Positions 27,566 to 36,405 of a stretch of 64,000 nt of DNA are shown here, in pieces (within the stretch, counting starts at the first letter, position 1; every line of letters begins with the position of its first letter). Below the pieces are notes generated by a model. The model searched no databases. It was not told the DNA's origin and saw nothing but the letters and a program-made list of their open reading frames with translations. This stretch comes from DATCMU01 sp036563245 (GTDB lineage Bacteria; Pseudomonadota; Alphaproteobacteria; Rhizobiales; Devosiaceae), in assembly GCA_036563245.1 (NCBI GenBank), contig DATCMU010000029.1, positions 62,001-126,000 of the forward strand, written 5' to 3'. A program made the translations under genes and the position numbers.

Positions 27566-28512
27566 GGGCTGCGCCTCCGCAGTCGCGGGTCGACGATCGC
27601 ATAGGCGATATCGACGACGAAGGTGACCAGCACCACCCCGAAGACCAGCATCATCACCACCGACTTCACCACGATCAGGTCGCGTTGGGTGATGCCCTGG
27701 AAGACGAGCCGTCCGAGGCCGGGCAGGAAAAATACGTTCTCGATGATGATCGCTCCCGCCAGAAGGAACGAGAACTGCAGGCCGATGATGGTCAGGACGG
27801 GGATCATCGCGTTGCGCAGCGCATGCCGCCAGAGCGCCTGGCGCTGCGTCAGGCCCTTGGCGCGCGCCGAACGGATATAGTCCTCGCCAAGCGTGTCGAG
27901 CAGGGCCGAACGCATGACACGGGCCAGGATCGAGGCCTGCGGCAGGGCGAGCGCGATGGCGGGCAGCGTCAGGGCTTTCAGCCCGACGAAGATGCCGTTT
28001 TCCCAGCCGGGAAAACCGCCGGCCGAAAACCAGCGCAGCGTGATCGAAAAGACCAGCACCAGCAGCATGGCAAACCAGAAATTGGGGATGGCCACGCCCA
28101 GCTGGGTCATGCCCATGATCGAAACGTCCGTCGCGGAATTGCGCCGCGCCGCGGCCATTATGCCGACCGGAAAGGCGATGAGGGTGGAAAGGGCAAGCGC
28201 ATAGACCGCCAGCGGTACGGATACCCACAGCCGCTGCGCCACCAGGTCGGCGACCGGTACCTTGTAGGTGTAGCTGATCCCGAAATCGCCCTGCGCCATG
28301 CCCAGGATCCAGTGCACGTAGCGCCAGTAGAGCGGGGCATCGAGGCCCATCTGCTGCCTGAGCGCGCTCACCGCATCCTCACCCGCGTTCATGCCCAGCA
28401 TGAAGCGTGCGGGGTCACCCGGGATCACCTCGATGACAAGGAAGATGATGACGCTCGCCGCGATCAGCGTCAGCACCAGCGTCATGAGCCGGCCGGCGAT
28501 GTAGCGGGTCAT
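27562..28512 (-). CDS. peptide ABC transporter permease (DppB type)
   Basis: A 316-residue permease starting MTRYIAGRLMTLVLTLIAAS, with IPGDPARFMLG and the EAA region DYIRSARAKGLTQRQALWRH, as in DppB/OppB; it ends in VDPRLRRR. ATG at 28512 is preferred over the GTG at 28524, since AGGGAG lies 11 bases before the ATG and only touches the GTG. A strong hairpin separates it from the substrate-binding protein gene, which probably lowers permease expression relative to the binding protein. Confidence 0.93.
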   Translation of the reverse strand: MTRYIAGRLMTLVLTLIAASVIIFLVIEVIPGDPARFMLGMNAGEDAVSALRQQMGLDAPLYWRYVHWILGMAQGDFGISYTYKVPVADLVAQRLWVSVPLAVYALALSTLIAFPVGIMAAARRNSATDVSIMGMTQLGVAIPNFWFAMLLVLVFSITLRWFSAGGFPGWENGIFVGLKALTLPAIALALPQASILARVMRSALLDTLGEDYIRSARAKGLTQRQALWRHALRNAMIPVLTIIGLQFSFLLAGAIIIENVFFLPGLGRLVFQGITQRDLIVVKSVVMMLVFGVVLVTFVVDIAYAIVDPRLRRRSP

Positions 28513-28639
28513 CCGGGCGAGCACTCCCTGGTCGGGGCAGCCGGCCGCGATGGCGACACGGCTGGCATGATCCGGATGGTTTCAGCACGCGTCACGTTCG
28601 TCAAATCCGAAGTCTGGTGTGGGCGGCAGGTAAATGGGC

Positions 28640-28667
28640 GGGCGGCGGAGTGTCGCGTCCGCCGCCC
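28640..28667 (-). promoter_or_regulatory. strong hairpin between binding-protein and permease genes
   Basis: Perfect 10-bp stem (GGGCGGCGGA paired with TCCGCCGCCC) with an 8-base loop, 8 bp after the binding-protein stop. No T run follows on the minus strand, so it fits mRNA stabilisation or partial termination rather than a full terminator. Confidence 0.65.
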
Positions 28668-28674
28668 GTTTCGG

Positions 28675-30165
28675 TCAGTTGGCCCAATAGACCCCTGTGA
28701 GGTCCGTCGCCGGGATCGGGGCGTTTTCCCAAAGGCCCTTGAGGTCCTTGTTCTGCACGTTGATCTGGGCGAGTTCGAACAGGAAGGCGACCGGATAGTC
28801 GTCGGCGAGCTGCTTCTGTGCCTGCTTGATCAGCTCGGAGCGCTTCGCGGGGTCGGTGGTATCGTTCAACTCGGCCATGATCGCGTTGAACTTCTCGGAG
28901 TTATAGTTGAAGTAGTAGGCGTCGCCGCGCGCGAAGATACCGATATCGTTCGGCTCCACGTGGCTGACGATGGTCAGGTCGTAGTCCTTGTTCTTGAACA
29001 CTGTCGACAACCAGTCCGCCCATTCCACGTTGGTGATCTGGGTCTTGATCCCGACTTCCGCCAGCTGCTGGGCGATGATCTGTCCGCCATTGCGCGCATA
29101 GGGCGGCGGCGGTAGCTTCATCTGCAGCGTCAGGTCCTTGACGCCGGCTTCGGCGAGCAGCTTGCGCGAGAGATCGGGGTCATAGTTGGACTGCGCGGTC
29201 AGGTCCACGTAATCCGGGCTCGACGGTGGATAGAACGTGCCGATCGGCGTTCCGTAACCGAACATGGCGCCATCGATGATCGCCTTGCGGTCGATGGCAT
29301 GCGCAATGGCCTGGCGCACTCGGATATCGTCGAGCGGCTTGTGCGCCTCGTTCATCGACATGATCGTCTCGCCTTGTGTCGAGCCGAAGGTGACGGTGAA
29401 GCGCGGGTCGGCCTTGACCTGCCCGAGTGCTTCGGGGGCGGGGAAGTTCTGGAACGCGTCGATGTCGCCCGCAAGGATCGCCGCGGTCGCCGCGGTCGGA
29501 TCGGAGATGAACTTGAAGGTCGCCTTGTCGAGCTTTGCCGGCGTGCCCCAGTAGTCTGGGTTCTTCGCCATTTCGATCCGGTCGCCCTGCACCCACTGCA
29601 CGAACTTGAACGGCCCCGTGCCGATGGGGTTGGTTGCGTCGGTCGCCGCGCTCTTGGGCGAAACGATCACCGCGTCGCCCCAACCCATGTTGTAAAGGAA
29701 TGAACCGTTCGGCTTGGAGAGCGTCACTTTCACCGTGAGCGGGTCGATCACGTCCACCGAGGCGATGTCGGCAAAGAGCTGCTTTTGCGCGTTGACCGAA
29801 TCCGGCGCGCGAGCGCGGTCATAGGAGAATTTCACGTCGTCCGCCGAGAACGGCGTTCCGTCATGGAACTTCACCCCGTCCTCGAGATGGAAGGTATAGA
29901 CCAGCCCATCGTCCGAGATGTCCCAGGACTTGGCCAGGGCAGGCACCACCACGCCATCCTGGTCGATCCTGGTCAGGCCCTCATAGATATTGTGGTAGGT
30001 CACCGAACGGATGGCCGCTGCCGCGCCGCCGGTGGTGGGGTCGAGATTGGGCGGTTCGAGCTGAATGCCGATCGTCAGGTCACTGCGCGCCGCCTGTGCC
30101 GGCGCGATCGCCGCGGTGACGGCAAGGATGCCGGCCGCAGCCAGTATCTTGAGCAGTTTGTTCAC
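28675..30165 (-). CDS. peptide ABC transporter substrate-binding protein
   Basis: A 496-residue periplasmic binding protein of the extracellular solute-binding family 5 (DppA/OppA type). It has a signal peptide (LLKILAAAGILAVTAAIAPA), the family start LTIGIQLEPPNLDPTTGG, VYTFHLEDGVKFHDGTPFSA, NPIGTGPFKFVQW and VRQAIAHAIDRKAIIDG. A GTG start at 30165 is chosen: AGGAGG lies 8 bases upstream, and the in-between ATG is followed at once by a stop in its frame. It captures a short peptide or related compound for the DppBC-type permeases. It follows the M20 deacylase by 57 bp. Confidence 0.94.
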   Translation of the reverse strand: MNKLLKILAAAGILAVTAAIAPAQAARSDLTIGIQLEPPNLDPTTGGAAAAIRSVTYHNIYEGLTRIDQDGVVVPALAKSWDISDDGLVYTFHLEDGVKFHDGTPFSADDVKFSYDRARAPDSVNAQKQLFADIASVDVIDPLTVKVTLSKPNGSFLYNMGWGDAVIVSPKSAATDATNPIGTGPFKFVQWVQGDRIEMAKNPDYWGTPAKLDKATFKFISDPTAATAAILAGDIDAFQNFPAPEALGQVKADPRFTVTFGSTQGETIMSMNEAHKPLDDIRVRQAIAHAIDRKAIIDGAMFGYGTPIGTFYPPSSPDYVDLTAQSNYDPDLSRKLLAEAGVKDLTLQMKLPPPPYARNGGQIIAQQLAEVGIKTQITNVEWADWLSTVFKNKDYDLTIVSHVEPNDIGIFARGDAYYFNYNSEKFNAIMAELNDTTDPAKRSELIKQAQKQLADDYPVAFLFELAQINVQNKDLKGLWENAPIPATDLTGVYWAN

Positions 30166-30222
30166 AGCATGTTCCTCCTTGGGTTCAGGGCTCGCACTTT
30201 TTCGCACCCCTTATTGTTCTTG

Positions 30223-31542
30223 TCACTCAGACCTTTCGCCAACCAGCAGGTCCGACAGGCTTAGCGCCATGACCTTTGCGGCGTCCAGCATGTCGGCAAC
30301 GCCCACATATTCGTCCGGCTGGTGCGCCAGGTCGAGAATGCCGGGGCCGTAGGCGATGCAGTTCTTCATCCGCCCGATCCGGTCGATGTGCTTCTGGTCA
30401 TAGGTGCCCGGTGACACCACGTAGTCCGGCGCCTTGCCGAGTACCTGGGCGACCGCCCTGGCCACGCTGCGCACGACCGGCGCCTCCTTCTCGGTCATGG
30501 TCGGGCGAACCTCGAACAGATCGCGCAGATCATAGCGGAAACCGGCGCGTTCTTCGCCGATCTTTTCGAGCAGCGCCCGCACCTCGGCCTTGACCTCGCC
30601 CAGGTCCTCCTCGATCAGAAAGCGCCTGTCGATCACCATGCGGCAGGAATCCGCGACTACGGGCGAGGGCAGGCCGGTCGATCCTGTTTCGGGCTCGGCC
30701 TGGCCGCCATGCACGGAATTGATGTTCAGGGTCGACTGCCTTGCGCCCTCGGGGACCACCGGCATGGCCGTGCGCTTGCCCGCGAGTGCGGGATAAAGCG
30801 TCGCCTCCATCGCCGCGAGCACCGCCCCCATGTGGCGAATGGCACTGTCGCCGAGGAACGGCATCGAGCCGTGGGCGATACGCCCCTTCGTTTCGATTTC
30901 CGCCCACCACACGCCACGATGGCCCAGGCAGATCCGGTCCTTGTTCAAGGGTTCAGGGATGATCACGTGCTGAACCCGGTCCGGCGAGAAATAGCCGCGC
31001 TCCGCCAGATAGGCGACGCCGCCATATCCCCCCGATTCCTCATCGGCGGTTCCCGAGATCTCGATTGCCCCCGGGAAATCGGGCGCAATTTCCAGGAAGG
31101 CTTCCGCCGCGATGATGGAGGCGGCGAGCCCGCCCTTCATGTCGCAGGTGCCGCGCCCGTAGATCCTGTCGCCGCGCAGTTCACCGCCGTAAGGATCGGT
31201 CGTCCATCCTTCGCCCGGTTCGACCACGTCGATGTGCGAATTGAAATGAACGCATTGGCCCCGCGTCCGTCCATGCCGGCGCGCGACGATGTTCCAGCGC
31301 GGAAAGCGGTCGGAATCGCCGGGAGCGCCTTCGCCGCGTACCAGTTCAATCTCGAAGCCGGAGCGCCTGAGCCGCGCGGCAAGGTAATCGCAGATTTCGC
31401 GGTAGTTCTCGCCCGGAGGGTTGCAGGTGGGGATGCGCACCAGATCCTGGGTGAGCGCGATCAGCTCGTCGCGCCGGTCCTCGATGGCGCCCACCAGCCT
31501 GTCGGCTCGTCCGGCGGTCCAAAACGGTTGGTGAGTGTGCAT
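30223..31542 (-). CDS. M20-family metallo-deacylase (ArgE/DapE type)
   Basis: A 439-residue two-zinc amidohydrolase that removes an acyl or carbamoyl group from an amino acid or peptide. Metal ligands are visible in order: HFNSHIDVV (His and Asp), RGTCDMKGG (bridging Asp), TADEESGG (catalytic and bridging Glu), IIPEP, and a late His in YDQKHIDRIG. No signal peptide, so cytoplasmic. First gene of a leftward operon with a Dpp-type importer, ALDH, SDR and P1 peptidase, which suggests that the imported compound is an N-substituted amino acid or peptide. The PAS-LuxR gene diverges 90 bp away. Confidence 0.9.
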   Translation of the reverse strand: MHTHQPFWTAGRADRLVGAIEDRRDELIALTQDLVRIPTCNPPGENYREICDYLAARLRRSGFEIELVRGEGAPGDSDRFPRWNIVARRHGRTRGQCVHFNSHIDVVEPGEGWTTDPYGGELRGDRIYGRGTCDMKGGLAASIIAAEAFLEIAPDFPGAIEISGTADEESGGYGGVAYLAERGYFSPDRVQHVIIPEPLNKDRICLGHRGVWWAEIETKGRIAHGSMPFLGDSAIRHMGAVLAAMEATLYPALAGKRTAMPVVPEGARQSTLNINSVHGGQAEPETGSTGLPSPVVADSCRMVIDRRFLIEEDLGEVKAEVRALLEKIGEERAGFRYDLRDLFEVRPTMTEKEAPVVRSVARAVAQVLGKAPDYVVSPGTYDQKHIDRIGRMKNCIAYGPGILDLAHQPDEYVGVADMLDAAKVMALSLSDLLVGERSE

Positions 31543-31607
31543 GCCATCCCGTCAAGCTTGAAGCGCAATGGCTTGTAGTCTCCAACCGCCGGGCGTTTAA
31601 TCGCAAT

Positions 31608-31623
31608 CCTGTAGAATTACGGG
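31608..31623. promoter_or_regulatory. possible LuxR-type operator
   Basis: CC-N-GTA-N4-TAC-N-GG, an inverted repeat in the divergent space between the deacylase operon and the PAS-LuxR gene, ending 9 bases before the latter's start codon. Position suggests the PAS-LuxR regulator binds here and may control both directions; not tested. Confidence 0.4.
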
Positions 31624-31632
31624 ACTGCAGCG

Positions 31633-32196
31633 ATGCTCGACGCTCCGGATCACGCCGATCTCTCGGCCATTGCATTCGATCACGCGCCCATTGGCATCGT
31701 GCTGACCGAGGAGCGCATCATTCGGACCTGCAACCTGCGCTTCGCGCACCTGTTCGGCTACGAGCGCGAGGAACTGGTCGGGCAGTCCTTTCGCATGCTC
31801 TATGCCTCGCGCGAGGAGTTCGAGCAGATACGCGACGTCGGGCTGGAGGCGCTCAAGTCCACTGGCCGGTATTCGGACGAGCGCCTGATGCCGCGGCGGA
31901 ACGGATCGTTCTTCTGGTGCCGGGTGCGCGTTCACACCTTCTTTCCCGACGAGCCGTTGCGCCGGGTCATTCTCAGCTTCGCCGATCTCTCCGATGTAAG
32001 GCCCGCCATTGCCCTCACGCCGCGCGAACGCCAGATCATTCAGCGGCTGATGCAGGGGCTGACCAGCAAGGAAATCGGCCGGCAGCTGGCGATATCACCC
32101 AGAACGGTGGAGGAGCACCGGGCCCGCCTCCTTGCCAAGTTCGACGTCAGGAATGTCGCCGGGCTACTGGCCCGGCTGACGGGGCTGGGAGTCTGA
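31633..32196 (+). CDS. PAS-LuxR transcriptional regulator
   Basis: A 187-residue regulator: an N-terminal PAS sensor domain (about 10-120; DHAPIGIVLTEERIIRTCN, FGYEREELVGQSFRMLY, and FFWCRVRVHTF) and a C-terminal LuxR-type helix-turn-helix (about 128-187; LTPRERQIIQRLMQGLTSKE, ISPRTVEEHRARLLAKF). There is no receiver domain, so it is not a normal response regulator; the PAS domain probably senses a small ligand directly. It diverges from the deacylase/peptide importer operon and is its likely regulator. It converges on the sugar-importer ATPase gene with 8 bp between the stops. Confidence 0.9.
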   Translation: MLDAPDHADLSAIAFDHAPIGIVLTEERIIRTCNLRFAHLFGYEREELVGQSFRMLYASREEFEQIRDVGLEALKSTGRYSDERLMPRRNGSFFWCRVRVHTFFPDEPLRRVILSFADLSDVRPAIALTPRERQIIQRLMQGLTSKEIGRQLAISPRTVEEHRARLLAKFDVRNVAGLLARLTGLGV

Positions 32197-32204
32197 GGCA
32201 AGCC

Positions 32205-33308
32205 TCACGCCGCCATGGGGGCGAGCGCGGGCAGCGCGCGTTCGTCGGCGGCGAACAGGTGGGCCTTGTCGACCGCAAAGCCGAGGCCGATGGTGTCGCC
32301 CGAACTCACCTTGTGGTCGCCGTGCAGGGCGGCGATGACGGTCCCGTCCTTGCCCACCGCGATATTGGCGATGGTTTCGCTGCCCAGCCTTTCGACGAAC
32401 CGCACGGTTCCCGTGATCGACTTGCGCACCTCATCGCCCTCGGACATGTCCTGCGGACGGATGCCAAGCGTCACGGTTTCGCCCGGGCGCAGCGAGCGCC
32501 CATCCAGGGGCAGCTTCATTTCCGCGAGGTCGTCCGACTTGACCGTGACCCCGTCGGGCCCGGCCGCTTCGACCGTGACGTCGAGGAAGTTCATCTTGGG
32601 CGCACCGATGAAGCCGGCCACGAACTTGTTGGCGGGGCGGTGGTAGAGTTCGAGCGGCGAACCGACCTGCTGCACGACCCCCAGATTGAGCACCACGATC
32701 TTGTCCGCCAGCGTCATGGCTTCGATCTGGTCATGGGTCACATAGATCATGGTGGCGCCGAGATCGTTGTGCAGCTTGGCGATTTCCATGCGCATGTCGC
32801 CGCGCAGCGCCGCGTCGAGATTGGACAGCGGCTCGTCGAACAGGAAGACCTGCGGCTGCCGCACGATGGCCCGCCCGATGGCGACGCGCTGGCGCTGGCC
32901 GCCGGAAAGCTGCGCGGGCTTTCGGTCCAGAAGATGCTCCATCTGCAGGATGCGCGCCGCCTCGCGGATCTGGCGATCCATCTCGGCCTTCGGGGTCTTC
33001 GCCAGCCTGAGGCCGAACCCCACATTCTCGTAGACCGTCATATGCGGATAGAGTGCATAGGACTGGAACACCATGGCCACCCTGCGATCGCGCGGCTGCA
33101 TGTCGTTGCACCGGGTGTCCCCGATGAACAGGTCGCCCTCTGTGATGTCCTCGAGCCCGGCGATCATGCGCAGAAGCGTGGACTTGCCGCACCCCGAAGG
33201 GCCCACGAAGACGACGAATTCTCCATGCTGGATATCCAGGTCGATGCCCTTGATGACTTCGACCGGGCCGTAACTCTTCTTGATGTTGACCAGTTTCACC
33301 TCGGCCAT
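32205..33308 (-). CDS. sugar ABC transporter ATP-binding protein (UgpC/MalK type)
   Basis: A 367-residue ATPase: Walker A GPSGCGKST, Q loop VFQSYALYPHM, signature LSGGQRQRV, Walker B VFLFDEPLSNLD, switch YVTHDQIEAMTLA, then the C-terminal regulatory OB-fold (about 240-367) with LGIRPQDM. This is the carbohydrate-importer (CUT1) layout. AAGGAGG lies 5 bases before the ATG. It is the last gene of the leftward operon LacI - binding protein - two permeases - glycosidase - ATPase. Confidence 0.95.
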   Translation of the reverse strand: MAEVKLVNIKKSYGPVEVIKGIDLDIQHGEFVVFVGPSGCGKSTLLRMIAGLEDITEGDLFIGDTRCNDMQPRDRRVAMVFQSYALYPHMTVYENVGFGLRLAKTPKAEMDRQIREAARILQMEHLLDRKPAQLSGGQRQRVAIGRAIVRQPQVFLFDEPLSNLDAALRGDMRMEIAKLHNDLGATMIYVTHDQIEAMTLADKIVVLNLGVVQQVGSPLELYHRPANKFVAGFIGAPKMNFLDVTVEAAGPDGVTVKSDDLAEMKLPLDGRSLRPGETVTLGIRPQDMSEGDEVRKSITGTVRFVERLGSETIANIAVGKDGTVIAALHGDHKVSSGDTIGLGFAVDKAHLFAADERALPALAPMAA

Positions 33309-33335
33309 GGCATCCTCCTTGGGTGAAGCAGACGT

Positions 33336-34331
33336 TCAGCCGGCGCGCCGCGCCGAGGCGGGGGCGTCGGACAGGCGCAGCAGTCCGTCGTCGCCCACGA
33401 TGACATCGACCGGATCGGCCACCTCGCCAACGAAAGGCACGCCGCCTGGATTGTGCACGAATCCCAGGAACTTGAGACCGGCGTCGGTCTTGACGACCTT
33501 GCCCGAGTAGCGCGAGCAGGGCTCGGCGCCGTCCAGGAACGGGCCGGGAGCCACCGTCCACGGACCGCGCGGATTGTCCGCGATCAGATAGTGCGTCCCG
33601 GTCACCGGCGTGCCCGGATAGCCTTGCGCATAGGCCTTCGACCAGTGACTGCCCGACGTGCAGAACAGGCAATACCAGCGCCCGTCGATCTCGATCACCT
33701 CGGGAACTTCCATCTGTCCGAACATGCCGCCGCGATAGACGGGGGGCTGCAGCGTCCATTCGTAGAGGTCGGGCGAGGTCGCAAATCCGATCGTGCCGCC
33801 GGCATTGGGTTCGGCCATACCCGGCTGGCGGGCGGTGAAATACATCAGGTAGCCCGGTCCGTCAGGGTCCTTGATGACATAGGGGTCGCGCATGGCGCGA
33901 TCATGCCAGTGACCGGGCGCGTATTCTTCGTAGTCGGGGCCGGAGATATCGAGGCACAAGCCATCGCCGACCCGTTCGAAATTGTGCATGTCGGTTGACG
34001 TTGCGTGCCCGATGCGCTGTTTCATGCCGGCCTCGGCGCGGTTGGTGCCGGTGTAGAACAGGTGCCAGACGCCGTCCGGCCCCTGGATCACCGATCCCGT
34101 CCATGTCGTGTAGTCGTCCCAGGCGGGGCCCTTTGAAGGCGCGAACGAGGTGCCCAGATGCGTCCAGGTCTTCAGGTCGCGGCTCTTGGCATGGCCCTGG
34201 CTGACATTGAAGTGGCGAAGCTCGGGGTCGCCGAGCGACTTGTCCGCCTTGAGGAAATAGACGTGCCAGTCCTCACCGTCGCGGGCCAGCCAGAAATCCC
34301 AGATCCATTGATCTTTGAGTGCGAGAGTCAC
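33336..34331 (-). CDS. glycoside hydrolase, clan GH-J (GH32/GH68-like) beta-propeller
   Basis: A 331-residue five-bladed propeller resembling beta-fructosidases. The probable nucleophile aspartate lies in WIWDFWLARDG near the N-terminus, WTGSVIQGPDG follows, the transition-state stabiliser is in AMRDPYVIKDPDG (the RDP motif), and the acid/base glutamate in MEVPEVIEIDGRWY (in place of the usual EC motif). No signal peptide, so it would cleave its substrate after import. Start is a GTG 24 bp after the permease stop; the ribosome site is weak. Between importer permease and ATPase genes, it suggests the importer takes up a fructoside such as sucrose or a short fructan (inference). Confidence 0.75.
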   Translation of the reverse strand: MTLALKDQWIWDFWLARDGEDWHVYFLKADKSLGDPELRHFNVSQGHAKSRDLKTWTHLGTSFAPSKGPAWDDYTTWTGSVIQGPDGVWHLFYTGTNRAEAGMKQRIGHATSTDMHNFERVGDGLCLDISGPDYEEYAPGHWHDRAMRDPYVIKDPDGPGYLMYFTARQPGMAEPNAGGTIGFATSPDLYEWTLQPPVYRGGMFGQMEVPEVIEIDGRWYCLFCTSGSHWSKAYAQGYPGTPVTGTHYLIADNPRGPWTVAPGPFLDGAEPCSRYSGKVVKTDAGLKFLGFVHNPGGVPFVGEVADPVDVIVGDDGLLRLSDAPASARRAG

Positions 34332-34355
34332 TTGTCGAAACCTTGAATGTTCGCG

Positions 34356-35234
34356 TCAGCCCTTGATGCCGGTTGAGGCAATCGAGGCGATGAACGCACG
34401 TTGCAGGATGAGATAAAAGACGAGCACCGGTACGGTGATGATCGAGAGATAGGCCATGACCTCGCCCCACGCCACGTTGAGCTGGAAGAAGTACTGCAGA
34501 CCGACCATGACCGGACGATACTGCTCTGACTGGGTGACCAGCAGCGGCCAGAGATATTGCTGGGAATACATGACCAGGAATTTCAGGATCGCGGCGGTGG
34601 CGAAGACCGGTCCGGAAATGGGCACGATCACCCGCCAGTAGACCTGGAACCACGTTGCGCCGTCCACACGCGCCGCATCGATGAGCTCGCGCGGCAAGTC
34701 CTTGAAGTACTGCACGAAGAGGAAGATCGTCAGTCCGTCGCCGATCCACGGGATGATCTGCACGCGATAGGAATTCAGCCAGCCGATGGTGAAGCCCTGC
34801 GCGCTGATCCAGGGCAGGTTGTTGACCTCCAGAAGCAGCGGGATGGCGATTGTCTCGAACGGAATGATCAGGGTCGCCAGAATGATCGAGAAGATGAAGT
34901 CGCGTCCCTTCCAGTTCAGGTAGGCAAAGGAGAATGCGGCCATCGATCCAAGAAACAGCGCCGCGCCGACCGTCACTACCGTTACCAGCACCGAGTTGAA
35001 GATGAACGTGGCGACCGGTGCCCGCTCGAAAGCCGCGAAATAGTTGTCGAGCGATATGTCGCCGATCGGCAGGAAGGCGCGGATCGAGGACACGTCGCGC
35101 AAGAGCTGGTCGTCCGGCTTGAACGAGGACATCAGCATGAAGACGACGGGAAAGATGAAGACCAGCGCGACAAGCACCAGAACGGTGTATCGCAGTGCGA
35201 TGTTCAGCTTCGATGGGGTCTTGTTTCTGGCCAT
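34356..35234 (-). CDS. sugar ABC transporter permease (MalG type)
   Basis: A 292-residue inner-membrane permease with six helices, an N-terminal VLVALVFIFPVVFMLMSSFK, and the EAA loop ELIDAARVDGATWFQVYWRV for contact with the ATPase. It ends IASTGIKG, typical of MalG/AraQ-type proteins. The ATG shares one base with the stop of the upstream MalF-type gene (TGATG), so the two are translationally coupled. Confidence 0.94.
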   Translation of the reverse strand: MARNKTPSKLNIALRYTVLVLVALVFIFPVVFMLMSSFKPDDQLLRDVSSIRAFLPIGDISLDNYFAAFERAPVATFIFNSVLVTVVTVGAALFLGSMAAFSFAYLNWKGRDFIFSIILATLIIPFETIAIPLLLEVNNLPWISAQGFTIGWLNSYRVQIIPWIGDGLTIFLFVQYFKDLPRELIDAARVDGATWFQVYWRVIVPISGPVFATAAILKFLVMYSQQYLWPLLVTQSEQYRPVMVGLQYFFQLNVAWGEVMAYLSIITVPVLVFYLILQRAFIASIASTGIKG

Positions 35235-36322
35235 CAGGTGCGCTCCCGCGTCAGATAGCGTTGCACGAGGGATATGGAGAGAACGAGCACGAACAGGATC
35301 ACCGAAATTGCCGAGCCCGAAGCGATGTCCTGTTTGACATAGCCGCGCTGCACGGCCTGGAAGACGATCGACTGCGTGCTGTCGAGCGGCCCGCCCTTGG
35401 TCATCACGTCGACCTGAGCGAACAGGGCGAACGCCTGCATGGTGATCACGATCAGGACCAGCACGGCCGTGTTGCGCAACCCCGGCCAGGTCACGAACCG
35501 GAACTTCTGCCAGTTCGTGGCGCCTTCGATTTCCGCGGCCTCATAGAGCGAGACGGGGATGGTTTGCAGGCCCGACAGCCAGATCACCATGTGAAAGCCC
35601 ACGCCCTGCCAGACCGACATGCCAAGGATCGACCACAGCGCGGTGTGCGCATTGCCCAGCCAGTCGACCGGCTTGAACGCGCCCAAGCTGAGGAAGCCAA
35701 GAATACTGTTCAAAAGGCCGTGGTCGCCGGCATAGATGAAGCGCCACAGCAGGGCCACCACGACGATCGACATCACGACGGGCATGAAATAGATCGTCCG
35801 AAACAGGTTCATGCCCTTGAGTTTTTGATTGATCAACAGCGCCAACAGCAGGGCCAGGCCGCCCTGCACCGGTGCCACCACGATCACGAATGCCAGCGTG
35901 TTGAGCAGCGCCTTGACGAAGACGAGGTCGCGCACGACGAAACTGATCTTGGCGTCGCCCCAGTCGAAGCCGGCGAATTCCTTCATCCCTTCATATTGGG
36001 GATAGTCGGGGTTGTTGCGCGTATAGCTGCGTATGCTCTGGTATTCGAGGTCGCCATTGGCGTCGCGCTTCAGCACGCCGTTGGCGTCCGTCTCCGGCTG
36101 CCTGACAAGAATGCCGGCGCCAAGGAGCTGTTCGAAATTGCTCATCCCCACGAACTGGGTGGGATTGGGAGAGACAAGTCGCTGGTTGGTGAACGAGAAG
36201 ACGAAACCCAGGACGAACGGCAGCACAAGGAACATGAATATCAGGAAGATCATGGGCCCGGCCATCAGCCAGCCGGTCAGGTCATGTCTTTCCAGCGAGG
36301 TCGTCCTGGTTCTCTTGCTCAT
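35234..36322 (-). CDS. sugar ABC transporter permease (MalF type)
   Basis: A 362-residue permease, longer than the usual 290-310 because of a periplasmic insertion of about 70 residues (about 65-135, including DANGVLKRDANGDLEYQ) between the first two helices, a feature shared with MalF. The EAA loop is SLYEAAEIEGATNWQKFRFV. GGAG lies about 7 bases before the ATG. A hairpin separates it from the binding-protein gene. Confidence 0.93.
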   Translation of the reverse strand: MSKRTRTTSLERHDLTGWLMAGPMIFLIFMFLVLPFVLGFVFSFTNQRLVSPNPTQFVGMSNFEQLLGAGILVRQPETDANGVLKRDANGDLEYQSIRSYTRNNPDYPQYEGMKEFAGFDWGDAKISFVVRDLVFVKALLNTLAFVIVVAPVQGGLALLLALLINQKLKGMNLFRTIYFMPVVMSIVVVALLWRFIYAGDHGLLNSILGFLSLGAFKPVDWLGNAHTALWSILGMSVWQGVGFHMVIWLSGLQTIPVSLYEAAEIEGATNWQKFRFVTWPGLRNTAVLVLIVITMQAFALFAQVDVMTKGGPLDSTQSIVFQAVQRGYVKQDIASGSAISVILFVLVLSISLVQRYLTRERT

Positions 36323-36356
36323 CTTGCCGCTCCAAGCGGGTTCGAGGGGTTGGGGT

Positions 36357-36382
36357 GCGGCCCCGCCCGTGGGCGAGGCCGC
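36357..36382 (-). promoter_or_regulatory. hairpin between binding-protein and permease genes
   Basis: Stem of 6 plus 5 bp with one mismatch (GCGGCC-C-CGCCC pairing with GGGCG-A-GGCCGC) and a very small loop, about 24 bp after the binding-protein stop on the minus strand. It resembles the hairpins after the other two binding-protein genes of the window and lacks a T run. Confidence 0.55.
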
Positions 36383-36405
36383 TGGTCCGCAGGGAGGAGT
36401 GCGGA

